From Demequina muriae (lineage in GTDB: Bacteria; Actinomycetota; Actinomycetes; Actinomycetales; Demequinaceae): a DNA stretch of 64,000 nucleotides. Below the pieces are notes generated by a model. That model had not been told where the DNA came from and searched no databases. It saw nothing but the letters and a program-made list of their open reading frames with translations. The translations under genes and the position numbers were made by a program. Below, one piece after another: positions 35,501 through 41,995 of the stretch. Position 1 is the first letter of the stretch; every line of letters starts with the position of its first letter. The stretch lies in the NCBI RefSeq assembly GCF_030418295.1, contig NZ_JAUHQA010000001.1, forward strand, positions 806,001 to 870,000, read 5' to 3'.

Positions 35501-36011
35501 GGCGCTCGACCATGTCGACGCGGGTGTATGCGGCGTCGCCGAGCGCGTCGGTCAGTGCCGTGAGGTCGGCGACGTCGCCGACTCGCAAGGAGACGGGCTC
35601 GAGCTCGGCGAGATCCGGGATCACGGGCTGGAGCAGCGCGCGCAGTGGGGCCACCACCACGGCGACGGGGGGCAGCCCGGCCTCCCGCTCGACCAGCTCG
35701 GGGTGCACCAGCCGCCGCAGCGTGGCCAGGCGGCGCGCGACCGTGTCCGAACGCGGGCTCAACCGCTCGTGCGGAAGCGTCTCCCACGCCGGGAGCACCG
35801 TCACGGAGGCGGGATCGATGAAGGCGCCGACCGCCGCGGCGAACGTGTCCGCGTCGCCTGAGGTGGCGGTCACGACCACCACGGGAGCGTCCGCATCGGC
35901 CGCCGTGCCCGCGACCAGCGCAGGTGCCGCCGCCGTCGGGGCGACGAGGTGACCCGCCGCGATCGCGGGCAGGTCGATGTCGCTCAGCAGACGGGTCAAT
36001 GGGCGGGTCAC
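32532..36011 (-). CDS. mfd: Transcription-repair coupling factor Mfd
   Basis: 1159 aa. DNA translocase that removes stalled RNA polymerase from lesions and recruits UvrA. N-terminal UvrB-like modules (REPLRALL-type strands, the VERRGEFAVRGGIVDVFAP motif) are followed by the RNAP-interacting domain (KVPSRRRNVVDPLQLRTGDFVVHESHGVGRFVELTKR). The RecG-like motor has Walker A GDVGFGKTEIALRAAF, the DEEQ box IIDEEQRFGVEHKE, SATPIPRTLEMA and the LRGRVGR motif VI, then the C-terminal TRCF domain. The GTG at 36011 with GGAGG is preferred over far-upstream starts that overlap the divergent gene. First gene of the mfd-lipoprotein-mazG unit. Confidence 0.95.
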   Translation of the reverse strand: MTRPLTRLLSDIDLPAIAAGHLVAPTAAAPALVAGTAADADAPVVVVTATSGDADTFAAAVGAFIDPASVTVLPAWETLPHERLSPRSDTVARRLATLRRLVHPELVEREAGLPPVAVVVAPLRALLQPVIPDLAELEPVSLRVGDVADLTALTDALGDAAYTRVDMVERRGEFAVRGGIVDVFAPTDPHPVRIEFFGDEVDSMRSFSVADQRSLADVPLLCAPPCRELLITEDVRRRAGSLVEEIPAAAEMLGRIAAGVAVEGMESLIPVLVDRLVPITESFPRSTRVVAVEPERLARRAEDLTRTADEFRAAAWVSASAGAEAPIEAAAATFLSLDEIRDASEARGLDWATIGPFGAADAVAASLSDVEDYRGQLEKALVAVRARVADGWRVVITAAGTGSAHRLAEQCAELDIAARVMDEYEPVDGVVAIVPHITGAGFQSDERHVLVLHESDLTGRAAAAAGPKVKVPSRRRNVVDPLQLRTGDFVVHESHGVGRFVELTKRTVRGVEREYLVIEYAPSKRGGPSDRLSVPTDQLDLVTKYVGGEAPSVNKMGGSDWAKTKSRARKAVKEIAGELIRLYSARMASQGRQFGPDTPWQRELEEAFAYVETPDQLSSIDEVKADMEKAVPMDRLVCGDVGFGKTEIALRAAFKAIQDGAQVAVLCPTTLLVKQHVDTFTERFAQFPVKVASLSRFQSDKEAKAVIEGLSDGTIDLVIGTHRLITGQVRFKDLGLIIIDEEQRFGVEHKETLKAMRTDVDVLSMSATPIPRTLEMAVTGIREMSTLATPPEERHPILTYVGPNENPQVAAAIRRELMRDGQVFYIHNSVKTITSAATRLSELVPEARIAVAHGQMSEKQLEQVIVDYYDRKYDVLVCTTIVETGLDIPNANTLIVERADKFGLSQLHQLRGRVGRARERAYAYFLYPADRTLTETAHDRLQTIAANTDLGSGMAVAMKDLEIRGAGNLLGGEQSGHIEGVGFDLYIRLVGEAVADFRGEGEPERAPMTIDLPIDAHLPTEYIEHERLRLEAYRKIADAADEPALAAIEDELRDRYGNLPEPVENLFAVARLRIDVREAGIADVVAQGKYVRFSPVELPDSAAMRISRLYPGTLIKPAVRQVLVPAPLTARIGGSPVEGLEVLEWVREVIRVTSPAPVG

Positions 36012-36158
36012 GAGGCCTCCAGGGCATGCCAAACGACCGGAATCTCCGGCACTGCATCTTACGTTCCTCCAGCACGCTCCCCGAAGACGACCGGTGTACA
36101 GAACCTTCCTCCAGAGTGAGTGGGAGGGCGGCGGCGGGCGCGAATCTAGACTTGAGGC

Positions 36159-37643
36159 ATGGATCCCACCCGCGAGGCCGAGCGCCTGCTGCGCCGGTTC
36201 GCCCGCGACACCAACCTGATGATCGCCGGGCGGCCGATGCGGGTGGAAGGCCACGGGCCCGTCGCGGAGGCGCTCGTCGCCATGCTCGCGGGGATGGGTG
36301 CGCGCCTGAATACCGCCGATGCGGGCGGCACGGTCTCGTTCGACGTCGAGTCGGGGGCGATCACGCTCGGCGGCTCGCCGCTGCCCGATCGCGGCGATGC
36401 GGCCGGACGAGTCGACTTCGCCGGTGCCCACATGCCCGTCACGCGCGCGATCGCCGACGAGCTCGCGACCTCCGGCACCGTGCGAGGCCTGTCGATCGGG
36501 GTCTCGCTGACGCTCGAGCCCAAGACCGCCAACCTCGCGATCGAGCTGACCAGGGCCGGTGCCACGGTCGCCGTGTACGCGCACCCTGACGAGACGGACC
36601 CCGAGGTGGCGAGGGCGCTCCGCGAGCGCGGCATCGAGGTGGACGCCGACGCGTCGCTCGCGCCTGAGCAGGAGCGGGCCGTCGCGCTCGGATTCCTGCG
36701 CCGCGGCTTCGATGTGCTCGTCGACGACGGCAGCCACCTGACGCGACTCGCGCACGAGGAGGGCCTCGCCGGTGCGTGGATCGGAGCCACGGAGGAGACC
36801 ACCAGCGGGCTGACTCCCCTGCGGCGCATGCATGCGGCAGGCGCTCTGGCGACGCCCATCATGGCCGTGAACGACGCGGCCACCAAGACCGGATTCGACA
36901 ACCGCTACGGCACAGGGCAGTCGTGCGTCCTGGCGATCGCGGACCTGCTGGACTCCGCTGGTGTGACGGTGCGCGACCAGCCCGCGCTCGTGATCGGCTA
37001 CGGGCCCGTCGGCGCGGGGGTCGCGGCGCACCTGCGCGCCCTGGGCGCCGAGGTGCGCGTCGCCGAGGCCGATCCCGTGCGCGCGCTGCTGGCCGCGCAC
37101 GACGGATACGTGACAGGTGCGGCGGACGCGATGGCGGCCGATGCGCTCGTGATCTCGGCGACGGGTGTCGCCGGCACGGTCCCGTCCGCGATGATCCGTG
37201 CGGCACGCGCGGTCGCGGTCGCGGGCGGAGTGCCGGGCGAGATCGACCTGGAGGGCGCGGGCGGCTCGGCCGCGCTGTCGCCGATCGCGCCGCACGTGGA
37301 CCGTCTCGCCGGCACGGGCACCGTGGTGCTGGACCGCGGCGGCTGCATCAACGTCACGGCCGCCGAGGGCAACCCCATCGAGATCATGGACCTGTCCTTC
37401 GCCACCCAGCTGGCCGCCATCGGCGAGCTCGTCACCACCCGTCCCGGCATCGGCGTCCACGCCCTGTCCGACGCGGCGGTGGACCGGGTCGCACGCGCCG
37501 CGACGCACGCGCGCGGCGTCGCCGTCGCGCCATCGCCGGCAGCGTCGGCCCCCGACCACGACTGGCGCTCTGCTCGCTACCGCGATCGCTCGACCACGGC
37601 CCCCGCCTCGGCCGACCCCTCGAAGAGTCCGGAGGACTCGTGA
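36159..37643 (+). CDS. Divergent S-adenosyl-L-homocysteine hydrolase-like protein
   Basis: 494 aa. Residues from ~95 align with AdoHcy hydrolase: HMPVTRAIADEL, LVDDGSHLTRLAH, GATEETTSGLTPLRRM, NDAATKTGFDNRYGTGQS (keeping the catalytic Lys and Asp-Asn), and NAD-binding GYGPVGAGVAAHLRALGA. Three histidines important in the family appear lost by eye alignment: LHMT is SLTLEPKT, GHFDxEID is GVPGEID, GHPS is GNPI. The C-terminal KPDHYRY is absent and an ~85-residue N-terminal extension is present. Substrate may be an inosyl or other nucleoside thioether, or activity may be lost. TAGACT just upstream of the ATG suggests a near-leaderless transcript. GTGA overlap with the next gene. Confidence 0.7.
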   Translation: MDPTREAERLLRRFARDTNLMIAGRPMRVEGHGPVAEALVAMLAGMGARLNTADAGGTVSFDVESGAITLGGSPLPDRGDAAGRVDFAGAHMPVTRAIADELATSGTVRGLSIGVSLTLEPKTANLAIELTRAGATVAVYAHPDETDPEVARALRERGIEVDADASLAPEQERAVALGFLRRGFDVLVDDGSHLTRLAHEEGLAGAWIGATEETTSGLTPLRRMHAAGALATPIMAVNDAATKTGFDNRYGTGQSCVLAIADLLDSAGVTVRDQPALVIGYGPVGAGVAAHLRALGAEVRVAEADPVRALLAAHDGYVTGAADAMAADALVISATGVAGTVPSAMIRAARAVAVAGGVPGEIDLEGAGGSAALSPIAPHVDRLAGTGTVVLDRGGCINVTAAEGNPIEIMDLSFATQLAAIGELVTTRPGIGVHALSDAAVDRVARAATHARGVAVAPSPAASAPDHDWRSARYRDRSTTAPASADPSKSPEDS

Positions 37644-38968
37644 CCTCGTTCCCCGTCACCCTGTACTCGGCCGACCTCGTGCTGCCGATCACGGCGCCGC
37701 CCATCCTGGACGGCGCGATCGCCGTGCGCGGAGAGAAGATCCTGCATGTGGGCGAGCGCGTCTGGGTCGAGAGGTCGCTGGCCGAGCGCGGCGTGCCCGT
37801 CGAGCACGTGCGCTGGCCAGGAGTGCTGATGCCCGGTCTCGTCAACGCCCATACCCACCTGCAGTACACCGGCATGGACGAGGTGGGGCGCGGTTCGTAT
37901 CGGGGATTCGAGGACTGGGCGCAGTCCTTCAACCCCGTGTACGCGCAGCCCCACGACTGGGCGGCCGATGCCGCCGCGGGGGCCGCGATGCTGATCGCGT
38001 CCGGCACCACGGCCGCTGCGGACGTGGTCACCAACCACGAGGCGGCGCGCGCGCTGCAGGATGCCGATCTCGCGGGCATCGCGTACTGGGAAGTCATCGA
38101 CTGGTCCAATGCCGACTGGGTGGCGCGCGGCCGCGCCGAGGTGGAGGCGGCACTCGATTCTCTCCCGTCGCGGCCGGGCACCGGGCTCAGCCCGCACGCG
38201 CCCTATTCGCTCGAGATCGTGCCGCTGCTCGAGATCCCGGACATCGTGCGCGAGCGGGGCAGCCGCATCCACATCCACCTGGGCGAGTCGGGCATCGAGC
38301 AGGAGTTCGACCACGACCATGCCGAGCCCTGGCACACCCACGGCATGGGCAGCCTCGCGGAGCTGCGCCAGGCCGGCTTCGGCACGTCGGCCACGGACTA
38401 CGTGGATCACCTGGGCGTGCTCGGTCCGGACTGCCACATCGCGCATGGCGTCTACATGTCCGCCCGCGATCGCGGGATCCTGCGGGCGCGCGGCACCACG
38501 GTGGCGCTGTGCCCGCGCTCGAATGCGGTCATCGGTCTCGACGCTCCCCCGGTCGCCGCCTACCTGCGCGAGGGCAGCCCCATCGCGGTGGGCACCGACT
38601 CGCTCTCGTCGGCTCCCTCGCTGGACCTCATGGGCGACGTCGCCGAGCTGATGCGCATCGCGCGGAACCAGGGCTACTCGCACGAGGACCTCGCGGAGCG
38701 GCTGCTGAGGGCGGCGACGCTCGGCGGGGCGCATGCCATGGGCATCGACGAGGGCGAAGGGCGCCGCGGCTACCTCGCCGTGGGCGCCGTGGCGGATCTG
38801 GCCTTCTTCGACGTCCCCGTCACCGACGTGACCGAGACGCTCACCACTCTCGTCGAATCCGGCGAGGGCCGGGCCGCCGCGACCGTCGTGGCCGGCCGGG
38901 TGCGCCACTCCACGCCGAGCTTCGTCGCGGCCACCGGACGCGCCGCCCTCCCCCAGGAGCACGCATGA
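37640..38968 (+). CDS. Amidohydrolase, MTA/SAH-deaminase-like
   Basis: 442 aa, cytoplasmic, metal-dependent TIM-barrel deaminase of the MtaD/SsnA/chlorohydrolase group. Metal ligands are visible: NAHTHLQYTGMDE (HxH), IHIHLGESGIEQEF, CHIAHGVYMS and PIAVGTDSLSSAPSLDLMGDV, with CPRSN as the signature. Likely substrates are methylthioadenosine, S-adenosylhomocysteine or 5'-deoxyadenosine, giving the inosyl product; other aminopurines are possible. GTG at 37640 overlaps the AdoHcy-hydrolase-like stop by 4 bp, and its own stop overlaps the cupin ATG, so the three form a coupled unit. Confidence 0.82.
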   Translation: MTSFPVTLYSADLVLPITAPPILDGAIAVRGEKILHVGERVWVERSLAERGVPVEHVRWPGVLMPGLVNAHTHLQYTGMDEVGRGSYRGFEDWAQSFNPVYAQPHDWAADAAAGAAMLIASGTTAAADVVTNHEAARALQDADLAGIAYWEVIDWSNADWVARGRAEVEAALDSLPSRPGTGLSPHAPYSLEIVPLLEIPDIVRERGSRIHIHLGESGIEQEFDHDHAEPWHTHGMGSLAELRQAGFGTSATDYVDHLGVLGPDCHIAHGVYMSARDRGILRARGTTVALCPRSNAVIGLDAPPVAAYLREGSPIAVGTDSLSSAPSLDLMGDVAELMRIARNQGYSHEDLAERLLRAATLGGAHAMGIDEGEGRRGYLAVGAVADLAFFDVPVTDVTETLTTLVESGEGRAAATVVAGRVRHSTPSFVAATGRAALPQEHA

Positions 38969-39408
38969 CCACTCCCGCCACCGCTCAGACCCTGGGGCTC
39001 GAGCCGCATCCCGAGGGCGGATGGTTCCGTCGCACCTGGACCTCCGACGTCGCCGTCGAGACCCCGGGCGGAGTGCGACCCGCCGCGACGTGCATCCACT
39101 ACCTGCTCACTCCCGGCGAGCGCTCCGCCTGGCACGTCGTGAGCTCGGACGAGATCTGGCTCTGGCACGGACCCGGGGCGCTCGAGCTGAGGCTCGGGGG
39201 CAGCGGCGACGCGCCGGCCGACCGGGACCAGACGGTCGCCGTGAGGCTGGGACCGGACCGCGACGCTGGCGACGCGGCGCAGTGCGTGGTGCCAGCGGGC
39301 GTGTGGCAGTCGGCCACACTCGTCACGGACCGTGAGGCGCTCGTGAGCTGCGTGGTGTCGCCGGGCTTCGATTTCGCTGATTGGAGGCTCGCGCACGGGC
39401 GCGAGTAG
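38965..39408 (+). CDS. Cupin, DUF985 family
   Basis: 147 aa single-domain beta-barrel. DUF985 hallmarks are LEPHPEGGWFRRTW, TCIHYLLTPGERSAWHVVSSDEIWLWHGPGALEL (His and Glu metal ligands), VVPAGVWQSA and a VSPGFDFADW end. Members resemble sugar-epimerase-like cupins, but no reaction is established. ATG at 38965 overlaps the amidohydrolase stop (ATGA), so its job probably belongs to that pathway. Confidence 0.88.
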   Translation: MTTPATAQTLGLEPHPEGGWFRRTWTSDVAVETPGGVRPAATCIHYLLTPGERSAWHVVSSDEIWLWHGPGALELRLGGSGDAPADRDQTVAVRLGPDRDAGDAAQCVVPAGVWQSATLVTDREALVSCVVSPGFDFADWRLAHGRE

Positions 39409-39474
39409 AATGTGCGCTCGTACCGCGAGCGATCAGCGTCGATCCCCGCTCCACCCCCACTTCCGGGAGAACCG

Positions 39475-40356
39475 ATGATCACCAGCACCACCCTGCGTCG
39501 CGCATCAGCCGCGGCCGTCGCGCTCACCGCCCTCGCACTCGCTGGCTGCTCGAGCGACGCCGACCCGGAGGCGTCGACGACGCCCACGGGCGGAACGTCG
39601 CCCACGCCCACTGCTGAGTCCGCGGCCCTCGACACCGTGACCGACGGCACGCTCACGATCGCCACCGGTGAGCCCGCGTACGAGCCGTGGGTCCTGAACG
39701 ATGACCCCGAGTCCGGAGAGGGCTTCGAGGCCGCCGTAGCCTACGCGGTCGCCGCCGAGCTCGGCTACAGCCCCGAGGACGTCGAGTGGGTGCGCACCAC
39801 CTTCGACGCCGCCATCGCGCCCGGCGCCAAGGACTGGGACCTCAACCTGCAGCAGTTCTCCATCACGGAGGAGCGCCGCAACGCCGTCGACTTCTCGTCG
39901 CCGTACTACACGACGACTCAGGCCATCGTCACCGTCGAGGGCAACGATGCGGCCGAGGCCACGTCGGCCGCCGAGCTCGAAGGCTCCGCCGTGGGCGTGG
40001 CCGTGGGCACCACCTCGTACACCGTCGCCGCCGAGGCGTTCGGCGAGGACAACCTGCAGGTCTTCAACTCGGTGGGCGACGTCGTGGGCGCCCTCAACGC
40101 CGGCCAGATCGACGCGTTCGTGACCGACCTTCCGGGGGCCTTCTACTCGGCAGCCGTCGAGGTCGAGGGCGGCGTGATCCTGGGTCAGTTCGCCGGCTCG
40201 GAGGGTGGAGACGAGTTCGGCTTCGTGCTCCCCAAGGACTCGCCCAACACGGAGGCCGTGACGGCCGCCGTCGACGCGCTTCGTGAGGACGGCACGCTCG
40301 CAGCCCTGGAGCTGCAGTGGCTGTCCGACGCGGTCGACGTGCCGGTCATCGAGTAG
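39475..40356 (+). CDS. Polar-amino-acid-type ABC transporter binding lipoprotein
   Basis: 293 aa. Lipoprotein signal with lipobox LALAGC (Cys ~25), a Thr/Ser/Pro linker, then a family-3 solute-binding fold: TLTIATGEPAYEPWVLND, GFEAAVAYAVAAELGY, WDLNLQQFSITEERRNAVDFSSPYYTTTQAI, LEGSAVGVAVGTTSYT and GDVVGALNAGQIDAFVTDLPGAFY. The ATG at 39475 follows GGGAGA; an upstream in-frame ATG at 39412 would disturb the signal peptide. Binds a polar amino acid or a similar zwitterion outside the cell. 66 bp after the cupin gene. Confidence 0.9.
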   Translation: MITSTTLRRASAAAVALTALALAGCSSDADPEASTTPTGGTSPTPTAESAALDTVTDGTLTIATGEPAYEPWVLNDDPESGEGFEAAVAYAVAAELGYSPEDVEWVRTTFDAAIAPGAKDWDLNLQQFSITEERRNAVDFSSPYYTTTQAIVTVEGNDAAEATSAAELEGSAVGVAVGTTSYTVAAEAFGEDNLQVFNSVGDVVGALNAGQIDAFVTDLPGAFYSAAVEVEGGVILGQFAGSEGGDEFGFVLPKDSPNTEAVTAAVDALREDGTLAALELQWLSDAVDVPVIE

Positions 40357-40368
40357 GACCCGCCACCC

Positions 40369-41238
40369 GTGACGACAGGCGGGGCGCCCCAGATCACCTG
40401 GCAGCCCAGCGCGCTCGAGGTCGACCGGCGCGCGCATCGGCGCAGGACCTCGGGGCGCTCCGTCCTCATCGCGCTCGTCTCGACGGTGATCTTCGCCGTC
40501 GTGGTGGGAACCCTCGTGCTCTCGTCCCCCGGCTGGGACTCCGTGCGCGAGACGTTCTTCAACCTCGAGGTGGCGGCGGATTCGCTGCCACGCATCCTCG
40601 AGGGGCTGTGGCTCAACATCCGCGTGCTGTTCTTCGCCGCGATCGGCGTCGCGGTGCTGGGCACGCTGCTCGCGGTGATGCGGTCGCTGCGCGGCCCGGT
40701 GTTCTTCCCCGTGCGAGCACTCGCCGCGGGGTACACCGACCTGTTCCGCGGCCTTCCCGTGCTCATCGTGCTGTACCTCGTCGGCTTCGGGATCCCCGCG
40801 CTCGACCCCACCCAGCGCTACCCCGCGGCCGTGCTCGGCACCATCGGCATCACGCTGTGCTACGCGGCCTACGTCGCCGAGGTGCTGCGCGCCGGGATGG
40901 ACGCCGTACACCCCTCGCAGCGCATCGCGGCGCGCTCCCTCGGCCTGTCCCATGGAGAGACGCTGCGGCTCGTGGTGATCCCGCAAGGACTGCGCAAGGT
41001 CGTTCCGGCGCTGATGAATGACTTCGTATCGATGCAGAAGGACGTGGGACTGATCTCCGTCCTGGGCGCGGTGGACGCGATCCGGGCGGCGCAGATCACC
41101 CAGGCGACCACGTACAACTTCACGCCCTACGTCGTCGCCGGCCTCCTGTTCGTCGCCATGAGCTTCCCGATGATCCGGCTCACCGACCACATCTCGGCAC
41201 GCATGGCCCGCCGGGAGCAGGCGGGAGGCACCGTATGA
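40369..41238 (+). CDS. Amino-acid-type ABC transporter permease
   Basis: 289 aa, GlnP/HisM family. A cytoplasmic N-terminus of ~30 residues precedes five to six membrane helices with the SLPRILEGLWLNIRVLFFAAIGVAVLGTLLA entry. The EAA-type coupling loop is AARSLGLSHGETLRLVVIPQGLRKVVPALMNDFVSMQKD. GTG start at 40369, 12 bp after the binding-protein gene. ATGA overlap with the ATPase. Confidence 0.9.
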   Translation: MTTGGAPQITWQPSALEVDRRAHRRRTSGRSVLIALVSTVIFAVVVGTLVLSSPGWDSVRETFFNLEVAADSLPRILEGLWLNIRVLFFAAIGVAVLGTLLAVMRSLRGPVFFPVRALAAGYTDLFRGLPVLIVLYLVGFGIPALDPTQRYPAAVLGTIGITLCYAAYVAEVLRAGMDAVHPSQRIAARSLGLSHGETLRLVVIPQGLRKVVPALMNDFVSMQKDVGLISVLGAVDAIRAAQITQATTYNFTPYVVAGLLFVAMSFPMIRLTDHISARMARREQAGGTV

Positions 41239-41987
41239 GCGTCCTCGACCCACACGCCGTCCTCCAGCTGCAGGATGTCCACAAACTGTTCGGCGACAAC
41301 CATGTCCTCAAGGGCGTGGACCTCGAGGTCGCCAGCCACGAGGTCGTCGTGGTCATCGGCGCGTCCGGGTCAGGCAAGTCGACCCTGATGCGCACCATCA
41401 ACCTGATCGAGCAGGTCGACGACGGCCGCATCCTGCTGTCCGGCGACGACATCACCGACCCCCGGGCCGACGTCGACAAGGTCAGGTCGCGCATCGGCGT
41501 CGTGTTCCAGCACTTCAACCTGTTTCCCCACATGCGCGTCATCGACAACGTCACGCTGGCGGCCAGGCGCGTGCACAAGATCCCAGCGGCCGATGCGCGG
41601 GCTCGCGGGGTGGACCTGCTCACCCGCTTCGGGCTGGGCGACAAGGTCGACGACTATCCCGACCGCCTGTCAGGGGGACAGCAGCAGCGCGTCGCGATCG
41701 TCCGTGCGATCCTCACGGACCCGGAGCTGCTGCTCCTGGACGAGATCACCTCGGCGCTCGACCCGCAGCTGGTGGGCGAGGTGCTGGACCTGGTGAGGTC
41801 GCTCAAGGACGCAGGATCCACGATCCTCATGGCCACGCACGAGATGTCGTTCGCGCGCGGCGTGGCCGACCGCATCGTGTTCATGCATCAGGGACGCATC
41901 CTCGAACAGGGCTCGCCTGAGGAGATTCTCGACCACCCCCGCGAGGAGGCCACGCGCGAGTTCCTGTCGCGCGTGATGCACCGCTAG
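41235..41987 (+). CDS. Amino-acid-type ABC transporter ATP-binding protein
   Basis: 250 aa, GlnQ/HisP family. Walker A GASGSGKST near residue 42, Q-loop VFQHFNLFPHMRVIDNV, signature LSGGQQQRVAIVRAI, Walker B LLLLDEITSALDPQLVGEV and switch His MATHEMSFA. The Walker B reads DEITSALD rather than the usual DEPTSALD. Ends nine bases before the convergent GH65 gene, with no clear terminator between. Confidence 0.92.
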   Translation: MSVLDPHAVLQLQDVHKLFGDNHVLKGVDLEVASHEVVVVIGASGSGKSTLMRTINLIEQVDDGRILLSGDDITDPRADVDKVRSRIGVVFQHFNLFPHMRVIDNVTLAARRVHKIPAADARARGVDLLTRFGLGDKVDDYPDRLSGGQQQRVAIVRAILTDPELLLLDEITSALDPQLVGEVLDLVRSLKDAGSTILMATHEMSFARGVADRIVFMHQGRILEQGSPEEILDHPREEATREFLSRVMHR

Positions 41988-41995
41988 CGCGACCG

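Noticed and set aside
32532-37559. A 1675-residue Mfd
   Set aside because: The extra N-terminal 516 residues lie opposite the AdoHcy-hydrolase-like gene and have shadow composition; GTG at 36011 has GGAGG and gives the normal family length.
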